Origin: Bactrocera neohumeralis | Taxonomy: Eukaryota; Arthropoda; Insecta; Diptera; Tephritidae | Assembly (NCBI RefSeq): GCF_024586455.1 | Contig: NW_026089623.1 | Span: forward strand, 13,476,784 to 13,540,783 | Direction: 5' to 3' | Length of the DNA stretch: 64,000 bases | In this document: one piece after another, positions 19,251 to 30,300 of the stretch | Layout: the number at the start of each line of letters is the position of its first letter | Position numbering within the stretch: position 1 is the first letter of the stretch | Position numbers and translations under genes: made by a program | Notes under the pieces: model-generated | The model's input: the letters and a program-made list of their open reading frames with translations, nothing else | The model's database searches: none | Told to the model about the DNA's origin: nothing

Positions 19251-22200
19251 CGCCGCTTTCGCTGCCTTATTACGAATTTAGAACAAGGCGCGGAGACACA
19301 ATAGATTTTCTTATTGATACCGGATCCAATAAGAATTACATTCAATCCACTAAAATTAGGAATCCAATTCTGAACGAAAAGCCCTTTACAGTGAAATCAG
19401 TTGCCGGGACAATCGAAATTACCCACCACACCTTTGTCGACATTTTTGGACCAACAGTAGGGAAAATAAAATTTTTCATATTGCCAACTTTAAGGTCGTT
19501 TCACGGCATAGAAGGCAACGATACACATAAAGAATTAAAAGAAATTATTCATACCGATAAAAATTTAATGACGATTTGTCAAAGTATAAATATAAGGTTA
19601 AAACAAAGAATATCACACGAAGTGAATAACGTGACAGTCAATATTCCACACCTCTCTTTACAACAACAAAATAAAGTTAATAATATTATTGATAAATGCC
19701 CAAACCTTTTTTCTGATCCTGATGAAAAACTCACCTACACCACTCTCATAAAAGGTGAAATCCGGACAACAACCGAAACCCCCGTCTACTCCAAGCCATA
19801 CCCGTATCCGATGGCAATAAAATACGAAATCGAACGCCAAATTGAAGAACTCCTAGATAATGGAATAATAAGGAGATCGAAATCTCCATACAACTCCCCA
19901 ATATGGATAGTTAACAAAAAGTCAGATGCATCTGGTGAAAAAAAGTATAGAATGGTCGTTGATTATCGTAAACTTAATTCGGTTACGATCCCCGATAAAT
20001 ATCCCATACCAGAAATTAAGGAAGTCCTTGCAAATCTGGGAAACAATAAACTATTTACTGTTATTGACTTAAAAAGTGGGTTCCATCAGATTCCACTTCG
20101 CGAGTCAGACATTGAAAAAACCGCATTTTACGTAAACAACGGAAAATATGAATTCCTTCGCTTACCCTTCGGTCTAAAAAACGCTCCGGCCACATTCCAA
20201 AGAGCACTAGACGACATCCTACGACAACATATAGGAGTAAGATGCTACGTTTACATTGACGATGTAATTATATTTGGAAAAACTGAAGAAGAGCATTTTG
20301 AAAATATAGAGTTAGTATTCCAAACATTAGAAAAGGCAAATATGAAAATCCGATTAGACAAATGCACATTCGCTAAAGAGGAAGTAGAATTTTTAGGATA
20401 TGTAATCAGTTCAAATGGAATAAAAACAAACCCCGAAAAAGTAGAAGCGGTAGCTAAATTTCCAGTTCCACAAACTCTCAAAGAATTAAGATCCTTCCTA
20501 GGTATGCCAGGTTATTACCGACGATTTATACAGGATTACGCAAAAGTAGCTAAACCATTAACAGCCACTATTAAGAGGAGAAGCTGGTCATGTCTCCAAA
20601 CGAAACTCGAAGAAAATAGATTAGCGCACCCAAATTTCGATAAAGATTTTGAACTATCCACCGAAGCCTAGATTTCGCATTAGGTGCCGTGCTATCGCAA
20701 GACGGTAGACCAATTACTTTCATATCGAGAACTTTAAGTAAAGCCGAAGAGCATTATACTACCAATGAGAAAGAAATGCTTGGTATAATATGGTCACTGA
20801 ATTCACTTAGAAATTACCTCTACGGTTCAAAAAAAGTTAAAATTATCACCGATCATCAACTTCTTACCTATGCCTTAAGCCATAAGAATACTAATAGTAA
20901 AATGAAGCGATGGAAAGCCATTTTAGAAGAATATCACTATGAACTAACTTACAAACCTGGTAAAACAAATGTAGTTGCAGACGCCCTTTCAAGGATACCA
21001 ATTCAAATAAATTCACTCACACCTACGATTCATAGCGATAAAAGCTCAAATCACAATTTAATCCCTTGTACAGAAGTTCCAATTAATGTTTTCAAAAACC
21101 AAATTTTTTTCAAGATCGATGAAATATCTTCATATCAATTTAAAATAATTTTGCCAACAGTTCATAGACATATAATTACAGAACCAGAGTACAACGAACA
21201 GCTATTGATTTCTTACATGAAACGATACCTTAACCCATCTGTTATAAATGGAATTCATACAGAAGAAAGGATAATGGGTATGATGCAAAATATCTATCCC
21301 ATTCATTTTAGTAACGTTAAAAGCCGATATACCCAAAAATTAGTGGAAGATATTAGTAAGGAACAAGAACAGGAGAACGTCATATTAAAAGAACATTTAA
21401 GAGCACATAGGAATGCCACTGAAAATAAAACACAAATTCTCGAAACAAAATATTTTCCAGGTATGTTAAATAAAATAAAACGAATAATAGCCAACCGCAC
21501 CGTTTGTAAAGAAAATAAGTACGAGAGACATCCCAATCAACCGAAAATTACAGAAACTCCATTACCAACATATCCAGGACACACAGTCCATATCGATATA
21601 TTTTTACCAGAGGGAAAAATAGGCATGACAGCTTTAGATAAATTTACAAAATACGCAATAACAAAAAGCCTAAATAGCAGAGCAATAAAAGACGTCAGAA
21701 AACCTTTAAGAGATATTATATTTTTCTTCGGAGTACCAAAATTAATAGTTATCGACAATGAGCCATCTTTAAACTCAGCTTCTTTAAAATTTATGATGAA
21801 AGACGAATTAGGAATAGAACTTTACACTACTCCTCCATACAAAAGCCAAGCTAACGGACAAGTGGAAAGGTTCCACTCTACATTAATCGAAATAATGCGT
21901 TGCATAAAAGAAAACGGTGGACACAGAAATTTTGAAGAACTTTTAGAAAGAGCAGTATCTGAGTATAATCATTCAGTTCATTCCACAACACTTAAAAGAC
22001 CAGTAGACCTATTTTTTCATAGAAATGTTACATTTACCCCCGAGGACATAGAAAGAACTAGACAAAGCAATTTAGAAAAATTAGCTGAGAAACAAAGAAA
22101 GGAAATCGAATACCATAATAAAAATAAGAAGGAAAAAAAATCATATCTACTAGGACAAATAATATTTGTTAAGAAAAATAGGAGATTAGAAACTAAGTTA

Positions 22201-22299
22201 AGTAAACCCTACATTAAGGAAATAGTTAAGGAAGATAGAAATAGTACCGTGTTAACTGAAAAAGGACAAATAATTCACAAAATTAGAATACGTAACTAA
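19239..22299 (+). pseudogene. E2 pol: protease, reverse transcriptase, RNase H, integrase (one frameshift)
   Basis: The protease carries LIDTGSNKNYI, with its catalytic DTG intact near 19316. The reverse transcriptase has KSPYNSPIW, RMVVDYRKLN, LPFGLKNAPATFQ and YVYIDDV, with YIDD near 20252, then ELRSFLGMPGYYRRF. The connection is shortened, and the frame breaks at a TAG (20669-20671), exactly at the RNase H start. There the first catalytic TDAS-type motif reads STEA, an Asp-to-Glu change. RNase H and integrase continue open from 20672 to 22299. Integrase shows HLRAHRN, one zinc cysteine where two are expected (TVCKENKY), and catalytic D in HIDIF, D in VIDNEPS and E in GQVERFHS. It is nearly complete but inactive as written. 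Confidence 0.9.
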
Positions 22300-22308
22300 A
22301 TATGTACG

Positions 22309-22320
22309 ATATTTTTTCAG
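22309..22320 (+). promoter_or_regulatory. Putative 3' splice site for E2 env subgenomic RNA
   Basis: ATATTTTTTCAG is a pyrimidine-rich acceptor at the head of env. Errantiviral env is made from a spliced RNA. The matching donor in the leader was not identified. Confidence 0.45.
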
Positions 22321-23757
22321 AATACTACTACCGCTATGCCTGGCGGAAGTACAGATCCTCGACTACTCGAACTCCCAATTAATAACAATAGAAAAGGGAA
22401 CGGCTAGACTACAAACAGAAACATTTAGGATAATACATGAAATGGACATAGAAAAATATACGGACACACTTGGCCACATAGAATCGACTATCAAAACCGA
22501 AACTATCCGCAAAAACCTAATTACCCCTTCATATTCCACTTGATAACACAGATAAGAGCCCAACTTAACAATCTCAAAGTAGAACAAAAAATAAAAAGAT
22601 CACTAAATTTCCTGGGTAGCGCATGGAAATGGATTGCAGGAAGTCCTGACCATGAAGACTACGAAATAATTTCAAATAAAATAAATAATGTCTTACAAAA
22701 TAACAATAATCAGGTATTAATTAACAAACTTACAATTGGCGAAATAACCAATATTACGAATAATATAATTAAAACCATGCAAAATGAAAAAAGTTTAAAA
22801 ATTGAAGCATTTCTACAGCTAAAATATAAATTAGAAATAATTAAAGAAGAAATTTTAAATATTGCATGCGCAATACATTGGGCAAAAGCCAACATAATAA
22901 ATTCTTTTATTTTATCAAATGAAGAAATAAATATTGTAAAAGAAGTAATAGACAATGACAATATTCCATATGTAAATTTAGACGAAGAAATCGAATTTTC
23001 CGAAATAAAAATTGCAACTAATGGCAAAATTATAATTTATATTGTTAGCCTCCCAACCGTAGATAATCAAAATTGTAAAACATTAGATATTAGGGCAGTA
23101 AAAAATAACGGGAGGATCAATAAGATATAAATTTAAAAATACAATTTTAAACTACGAAAAGGGAATTTAGGGAATAGAAAATTATTGCAAGAAATACAAT
23201 TCCCTACAAATATGCTTAAACAATAATGTAGTAGATTTAAGTAATGATACTTGTATAATTAATCTTTTAAAAAGTCGTTTGCCAAACTGCATGGAGGTCA
23301 ACAACCAGCAAATCCCAACTATAGAGGAAATGGGACCTGGAATTTTACTTTTAAATAAATACAACGGAGAAATTTTAATAAACAACGAATCTACATTTCT
23401 AAACGGGACCTTCATCATTTTGTATACCAACGTAACCATTGCTATCAACGGGAAAAAGTTCTATAGCGAAGAAAGAACAGCAAGTAAACCACTACCAGCC
23501 ATCCTACAACCGTCATCCCCACCACTCAAGATAGAAGAATTCCTCTCGCTAGAGATGCTGAAACAGCTTAACTTCAACAATACAAAGGAAGTAAGTCTGT
23601 TATAAGCAGCAAACAGAGTTAAATTCGGAACCAGCATCACTCTAATGGTAATTTTAATAATCATCGCCCTAATTTTCGGGAAGAATCTTCTGATGAAACA
23701 AAAAGAAGATGAACCCAAAAAACTGTCACAACCCGCAATAGAAGGACTCAACTAAAT
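22321..23757 (+). pseudogene. E2 env (errantivirus envelope, baculovirus F-like), frameshifted
   Basis: The first frame (22321-22540) has a hydrophobic start like a signal peptide (ILLPLCLAEVQILDY). It passes by frameshift into 22540-23130, where KIKR, a basic cleavage-like site, precedes SLNFLGSAWKWIAG, the fusion-peptide region shared with E1 env and baculovirus F proteins. 23279-23605 and 23606-23757 complete the protein in other frames, including a membrane segment (TLMVILIIIALIFG, about 23640-23682) and a basic cytoplasmic tail ending at the stop 23755-23757. At least three frame changes are needed, so no functional envelope can be made. Confidence 0.8.
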
Positions 23758-23798
23758 TTTCAATACACCTAAAGATTGAAACGAGGACGTTTGAATTT

Positions 23799-24119
23799 CA
23801 AGGGGGGACTAGTTAGCACCCCATTCATTCAAAAAGTATGCATTAATATCATATGATATGAACTAATATAATATGACATCACTAAATCGCTGAGAGTGCG
23901 AAACGTGTAGTGGCAACCTGTGGGAAGCGCTGCGTCAGCGAAGTGCCAACCTGTGGGAAGCGCAGTGTCAGCAAACTCCGTACCCGTTGCAGCGGCAAAC
24001 ATAGGTCTAGAGTTAAGTATAATTAATTGTAAATTTTAGTTCTTAAGTGGAATTCAATAAAGGAGCATAGCTCCCAGAAAACATTTTTTTTAGTAAAAAT
24101 AACTAAACGTTTTTTAACT
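23799..24119 (+). repeat. E2 polypurine tract and 3' LTR
   Basis: CAAGGGGGGACT (23799-23810) primes plus-strand synthesis in this class. The LTR proper is 23811-24119 (309 bp) and differs from the 5' LTR by about nine substitutions and the loss of eight bases in the CATATGA inverted repeat. Confidence 0.9.
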
Positions 24120-24123
24120 TACA

Positions 24124-24205
24124 TATACATAATATTGCTGTGATAAATTTAATTTCTATTAGTAAGAAAAATATTTATTTGTATAGTATACGATGTTAAA
24201 AGCAA
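24124..24205. repeat. Right arm of the palindrome split by E2
   Basis: This is the inverse of 16927-17012 (AGCAATATT near the centre, then AAATTTAATTTC..., outward to GATGTTAAAAGC), with only a handful of differences. Confidence 0.8.
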
Positions 24206-24207
24206 AA

Positions 24208-24290
24208 AATTAAAAATTTATTCTGTCGAGATTCGAACCTGTGGCAGCATCTTGACTTTCCAAGCGCTTACCACCAACACCACCATTGAC
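24208..24290 (-). repeat. tRNA-derived SINE-like segment, copy 2
   Basis: It carries the same A-box-like TGGTGGTAAGCGCTTG and B-box-like AGGTTCGAATCTCGAC on the minus strand as 15636-15712, and both lie in the same orientation on the chromosome. Similarity continues downstream on the plus strand (CACCATTGAC, GGTTTGGTTATGCATG, ...ATGGTTC), so the repeat is about 150 bp long. Confidence 0.5.
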
Positions 24291-24959
24291 GCTTAGTTTG
24301 CGCTGACTTAAGTATGGTTTGGTTATGCATGTATGTACATAAGAAACATACGATGGTTCTAATAATTTTGTTTAAGTATAGAAATATGCTTTTGTAGAAC
24401 ATTTGCATTCGCAAACATACAGACAAATGTGCAAACGACATAATATATGAATGTATGATTGTTTCGCATTTTGCTTCTACGCCGGTCAAATTTCTATACA
24501 AAAATCGGCCGAATTGTGTGAGAAAATAAAAAATGGACAACTAGGGCAAATAATTTTTAAAAAATTTATTGACAATTAAATATAAATGAAAATACATGTA
24601 AATACCTAAATTTACTTAAATTTATTTAAATTTATTGAAATTTCGTTTCGCATTTTTGGGCACTTTCAAATTAATTAATATAAGTAAAATTCACGACTTA
24701 ACCCGCACACGTCTTATTCGTGCAAAATTTCCAACTTTATGAAAATTGGCGCAATTATTGACACTTCAATTTTATGTAAAGTTTAAAACATGTTTACATA
24801 TGAATATATAATATATTTCTTCATTTTATGTGCATAATAAATTTTTAAAATGTGAATTTAAGTTTTCTAGTTTTCTTCCATACAAAATGATATGCATTTC
24901 TTGGAATATTACTAAGAAGTATATCTTCATCCGCGCGTAGGGACTCCACGCACCTTTTT
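24291..24959. other. AT-rich DNA, no gene seen
   Basis: The stretch contains a run of near-tandem AAATTTA words (24590-24660) and nothing I can name. Confidence 0.4.
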
Positions 24960-25310
24960 TTGTGCTGCTTTAAAATGAAATCTTAATGAATCTTTTAGTA
25001 CCAAAGTCAACATTTAACTGAGCATATCAACATCTTTAATTTTTGTCGAGGACCTGTGTTCAATAACATATTTAACGTCTTGAAGGTACATGGCCCAACG
25101 TGCTATACGTACTCTAACGGGAACGTCCTTTTCTTTATGGCTAGTACGAAACCATTATAATCACTAACAATCTTGATTTTCTTACCCATGTCATACTTGT
25201 ATATTCTCCACTTCTTCAACACCTCTATTATCGCAAGCACCTCCATCCATAACTTTCCGCTCTACTTAAAACAACACTTAACTTTTCCACTCCGTGGTCC
25301 TCATCTTATG
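24960..25310 (-). pseudogene. Ty3/gypsy RNase H fragment, unrelated to E1 and E2
   Basis: On the minus strand the frame WMEVLAIIEVLKKWRIYKYD, then KIKIVSDYN, matches the RNase H segment containing the catalytic glutamate and the TD-type aspartate (SDYN). After a short frame change comes ARWAMYLQDVKYVIEHR, then KIKDVDMLS, the conserved end of gypsy-class RNase H (normally RW...Y.I.HR.G....DALSR). It is an old solitary fragment, and no LTR is recognised next to it. Confidence 0.68.
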
Positions 25311-25375
25311 CTCGATTACCCCGCCCTGTGACAAAATAACGAAAATTTTCAGAACTAATTCGGCAAAAAACAGAG

Positions 25376-27430
25376 GGAGAATTGGAGGTACGTAAATTAA
25401 CTCAATTTGCCCACTATGTATTACGGGAGGATGGAGTCATGTGTAGAATTCACGCAAGTGAGAAAAGTTCTCAGATCGCCATTTACTTGGGAGTGGCCAC
25501 GAAACGATTCTTTTACATATTCGAAGCGGGTAGGTCCTTGTGGTATTTACTACAGTGGCCATATAAAGGAGCACAAGTTCGGTGTGTGAGATTCGTGGTG
25601 GGAGAGAGACCCTGTCGCTGAGTACTATCATTCACTCCGGTGGATAAACGTCTAGCCACAATTCGCATCAAAGCAAAGTTCTTCAACACACTCGTCAACA
25701 ACTCGGTATAAGGGAAACATGGGACGACATTCCAAGCTCCTTACGTTCAGCTGCAACCGAAACTATTGGTTTTCGGAAAATGCAAGAGAACAGGTGGTAC
25801 GACGAAGAGTGCCGTGTTGCAGCGGAGAGAAAACTGGCTGCCTACCTCGCAACGTTACGATCGACCACAACACTTCCGGAATGGGATAGATACTTAGAGC
25901 TGAAGAAGGAAGCGAGACGTATTTCCAGACAAAAAAAAGAAAGAGGCCCAAATTCGTCAGTACAAAGAGCTGCAATGTGGTCGACAGGGATAATATTCTA
26001 CGAAAAGATGCAGCAACTAACAAAAGGTTTCAAAACCGGAGCATACTCTTGTTGATCCCCTAGAGGCGATGTAGAGACGGATGAACTGAACATATTAAAT
26101 TATATAGAGATAGAGTGACTTCTCCAGCCTGCTGAATTTCAGTGAATGCATAACACCAGGAGATGGTGAGCCAGATTCTCAAAACGATGACGCTCCGTTG
26201 TCCGACCATGAAGAAGTTTGAATAGCAATGAAGAACAACAAAGCGGCGAAGGTCGATGGATCACCGGCCAAGCTATGCAAACACGGCGACGAAGAACTGA
26301 TAAAGGGCATGTCCAACGATTCGAATTTAGATGTGGTCTACCCAATCCACAAAAAGGGAGACTCCACAAGCTGCGCCAACTACCATGGGATAAGTCTCTT
26401 CAATATCCCATAAAAGGTTCTATCGAGGGTACTGTGTGAAGGATTATAGCCCACCATTAAAAAACTGATTGAACCTTATCAAGGTGGCTTTAGACCTGGA
26501 AAATCAACAACCAGATATTCACCATGTGCCAAACCTTAGAAAAGACCCGTGAAAAGAGAATCGACACACACCACTTCTTTTTTGATTTCAAAGCTGTTTT
26601 TGATAGCACGAAAAGGCCGCTATGTCCAAATTTCGTATCTCCTCAAAACTAATACAGCTATGTAAACCGACGTTAAACAACACCAAAAGCTCCGTCAGGA
26701 CCTCTCCGAGCCATTCGATGCAGAACGAGGCTTCAGACAAGACGACTCCCTATCGTGCGACTTCTTCAACCTGCTGCTGCAAAAAATAATTCGAGCTGTA
26801 AAACTAAACCGGGAAGGTACAATCTTCTATAAGAGTGTACAGCTCCTGGCGTACGTCGATGATATTGATATAATTGGCCTCAACACCCGCGACGTTAGTT
26901 TTGCTCCCTCTAGACTGGACAAGGAAGCAAAGCAAATGGGTCTGGTGGTGAACGAAGGTAAGTCATCAAACAAACAGTCGTTGCACTCGCGACTAGACAC
27001 CCACGTCACTGCTGACAGTCATATCTTCGAAGTCGTTCGTCTCTTTTGGAACCAGCATCAACACCATCAGCCTCGAAATCCAACACAGAATATCTCTTGC
27101 CAACAGATGCTATTTCGGATTAAGTAGGCAATTGAGAAATAAAGTCCTCTCTCGACGAACAAAAACCTAGTTCTATAAGTCACTCATTCTTCTCGTCTTG
27201 CTATATAGTGCAGAGGCTTGGACGATGACAACATACATATGATGAGTCGACGTAACGAGTTTTCTAAAGAAAAGTTCTGCGAAAGATATACATATGGTCC
27301 TTTGCGCTTTGGCCACGGCGAATATCGCATTCGATGGAAAGATGAGCTGTACAAGATATACGACGGCATTAACATAGTTACGCAGCTATAACCGCGTAAA
27401 TGGTTTCTACGCCAGCAAAGAAGAAAAGTA
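25376..27430 (+). pseudogene. LINE with endonuclease and reverse transcriptase, copy 1
   Basis: Broken pieces of one non-LTR element occur in order. Endonuclease-end fragments lie at 25382-25700, and a linker follows at 25700-26055 (RSAATETIGFRKMQENRWYD, then ECRVAAERKLAAYLATL). The reverse-transcriptase start has VVYPIHKKGDSTSCANYHGI (26330-26400). A palm follows with YQGGFRPGKSTT (26480) and EPFDAERGFRQDDSLSCDFF (26707), then the catalytic box LLAYVDDIDIIG (26840-26880) and KQMGLVVNEGKS. The thumb end has YGPLRFGHGEYRIRW (27290). The family is the endonuclease-RT type often mislabelled craniofacial-development-like in insects; I cannot fix the clade. Frameshifts are numerous. Confidence 0.8.
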
Positions 27431-28806
27431 TTACGAACGATATGTATCGCTTCGAACTAAGTTCCATTGGGGCGTGGAAAAAGTCATTAGCTTAGTGAAA
27501 ATGTTAACCCCTTGGAGTCTTTCCAGCACATCATTAATAGGAGGCATAGGGAAATTATGCCTAAATTATTTTATTTGAAGCCCTGAAAACGCAACATAAT
27601 CGTTTTGTGCCATCTTTTTCAGCCTAGGACTACAGGTGAGTTGACAAATTAAGTTAAATTTAAAAATAAAAGGTCTCATCGTCATATAAAGAATTTCTTA
27701 TTCGCTCTTAATGCTACTATACTCTTCTCCAAAGAAGAAAAACCTGATTTTCTCCGCCAATATCGGTTATAGTTTTTACATAAAATATTTCGAAATTTTC
27801 CAAATAAACTTGACGCAGCCTTTTTCGAACACAATATTTGCTACTTTTGGAATAACACTACCGATAATTGGCCCATATCGTAAGTTATTGCTTTTTGTAA
27901 CATAAAACGTAACCTCGATTGTGATTTTGTCTATTCCTACTTCCTTAGTTATATGTACTTCCGACTGTGTTTAGTTCACATTCTTTTATACCAAGCAATA
28001 TACATTTGTCGCTGCTTAACTACAAATACCGAAGCTTTTTAAAAATGTTGTATTATATCTCAGTAAGCTTAAATCATATACCGTTAATCTGAATTCTTTT
28101 AAAAATCAAACCGCTGCACAGTGATCGGTCTTGTATGAAATCAGCGGCCAAAAATACTTGCACTGCCTATATAAAAGTGAAACTTTTGCCAAAGCTTTTT
28201 AAAATCTCCATTTCCCGTTTCCGACTCCGCCACCCCGCGATGGTGACAAATTTTAATTAATTATATTAAATTAAAAAAGTTGATAAACGAAGAAAGGAAT
28301 TTTTTGAATATTATTCAAATAAATCTAAAACTAATTTTAATAAAATTGATTTACTTTTGTATGACAGTTTCTTGGACAAGTGAAGAAAGGACCTAAGCTC
28401 AAAAGCAATTGGTTTAGCAAGTCCTGATTTGTAGCGATCCGTTAGTTTTTTTGTGTATGATGGAGTCGATACATCTTAAGGTCCTTATTGTTTGACTCAG
28501 CAGATCCGTGAATTAAAATTTTACGGACTGACGAGGGAAGGAATATTTTGTTAAGTTAATTCCTTTGCAGGATCTAGCGCAAATCTAGTGCATTACGCGT
28601 TTATTATACTGATTCCTTTTGAAACTGAATTCGAACAGGACGACAATAGGGGGTTGACGAAGGTCTGCAGTTTTTCCAAATTTGATTATGCTCTTCATCA
28701 TTTTGCGATTTTATTATCAGTTATACAGGAACATACTTATGTCGTGACAAATAAAATATTGTCTTTCAAATTATTATTTTCAAATTTCTGCTTATATTCG
28801 CTTTAA
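27431..28806. other. Unassigned DNA
   Basis: No gene, terminal repeat or known family is recognised. Short open frames at 27711-27905 and 28588-28806 lack any motif or low-level similarity I can see. Confidence 0.4.
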
Positions 28807-28910
28807 CCAGAATTGCCATCAAAGCCACATATTCCTATTCATAACAGGTAATTATGAGACTCATTCCGTTCATTAATTACATTTGTGACGCAATGTGGTC
28901 CAATAATTTT

Positions 28911-29819
28911 TATACCCTGAACAGGGTATATTAAGTTTGTCACGAAGTTTGTAACACCCAGAAGGAAGCGTCGGAGACCCTATAAAGTATATATATAAAT
29001 GATCAGTATGTTGAGCTGAGTCGATTTAGCCATGTCCGTCTGTCTGTCTGTCCGTCTGTCTGTATACATATATACGAACTAGTCCCTCCGTTTTTAAGAT
29101 ATCGTTTATAAATTTTGTAAACGTCATTTTCTCTTCAAGAAGCTACTCATTTGTCGGAACAGCCGATATCGGACCACTATAACATATATCTGCCATATAA
29201 ACTGAACGATCGGAATCAAGTTCTTGTATGGAAAACTTTCACATTTGACAATGTATCATCACCAAATTTGGTACAGACTATTTTCTAAGGCAACAATGTA
29301 TTCTCCGAAGAAATTGGTCAGATCGGTTGACTATAGCATATAGCTAACATACAAACTGAACGATCGGAATCAAGTTCTTGTATGGAAAACTTTCACATTT
29401 GATAATGTATCTTCACCAAATTTGGCGTAGATTATTTTCCATAAAAACTATGTAATCTCCGAAGAAATGGGTCAGATCGGTTAACTATAGCATATAGCTA
29501 CCATACAAACTGAACGATCGGAATCAAGTTCTTGTATGGAAAACTTTCACATTTGACAATGCATCTTCACCAAATTTGGTACAGATTATTTTCCATAAAA
29601 ACTATGTAATCTCCGAAGAAATTGGTCATATCGGTTAACTATAGCATCTAGCTACCATACAAACTGAACGATCGGAATCAAGTTCTTGTATGGAAAACTT
29701 TTGCATTTGACAAGATATATTTACGAAATTTGGTATAAATTATTTTCTAAGGCACCAATGTAATCTGTGAAGGGTATATTAGCTTCGGTGCAGCCGAAGT
29801 TAACGTTTTTTCTTGTTTT
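28911..29819 (+). mobile_element. INE-1/DINE-1-like element, intact insertion
   Basis: It starts TATACCCTGAACAGGGTATA (a small hairpin) and contains GAGACCCTATAAAGTATATA, TGAGTCGATTTAGCCATGTC and a (GTCTGTCC)n tract (29036-29062). It ends with a stem-loop (CTTCGGTGCAGCCGAAG, 29781-29800) just before TTTTTTCTTGTTTT. That layout and those words are those of the Helentron-derived INE-1/DINE-1 family of flies. Between them lie about four ~120-bp tandem units (ACTGAACGATCGGAATCAAG at 29201, 29357, 29510 and 29667). Block A supplies the empty site, showing insertion into a T-run. Confidence 0.82.
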
Positions 29820-29967
29820 ATCTCAACTTCAACATTAAATTCTGAGACCTTTTCTTGCTCAGGATAACTGTTTTTCCTTTAAAATGTTATCATAGTAGGG
29901 TAAAAAGTTAATATCAAGTTTTTTGTTATCGAAGCTTCTAATAATTATTAGAATTAGAATTATAATA

Positions 29968-30300
29968 TAACGTAGTTTTGGCTGGTGATATTTACTAGTT
30001 ATCATTTTCTCACTTTTATCAATTGTTTGTTTTATACGTACTTTTATTTAGGCACATCATATCGGTGTAAACTTTCACGCCTTTATATAATATTATAATT
30101 TTGAATTTTGGTGTTTAGAAAATGTGTGAAGAAGTATCACTTATCGCCGAAGAAAATTTAATAAAACTTCAGTATCTACTTATAAGTAAGATAATAAGTC
30201 TAAATAAAAGTACGTATAAAACAAACAAATGATAAAAGTGTGAAAATGATAAAATTAAAACCAAAGCTCAAATATGTATATCACCAGCCAAAACTACGGC
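29968..30300. repeat. Fold-back (inverted repeat, ~90-bp arms) inside block B
   Basis: CGTAGTTTTGGCTGGTGATA followed by ...TTTTATACGTACTTTTATTTA (29972-30053) recurs inverted at about 30203-30297. The ~150-bp loop between them has the opposite orientation relative to block A from the rest of the block, as if the loop had flipped. Confidence 0.65.

Larger units (their letters stand above)
17013..24119 (+). mobile_element. E2: errantivirus-like LTR retrotransposon with both LTRs and TSD TACA
   Basis: This is a 7.1-kb Ty3/gypsy-class element with gag, pol and env. The LTRs are 17013-17329 and 23811-24119, starting AGTTAGCACC and ending TTTTAACT. The 4-bp repeat TACA lies on both sides (17009-17012 and 24120-24123). 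The two LTRs differ by about nine substitutions and one 8-bp indel over 309 bp, so the insertion is not brand new. Gag has two frameshifts and a stop, pol one frameshift, and env several. It is a dead or nearly dead copy that still shows all the control signals: PBS, -1 frameshift site, env splice acceptor and polypurine tract. Confidence 0.92.
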
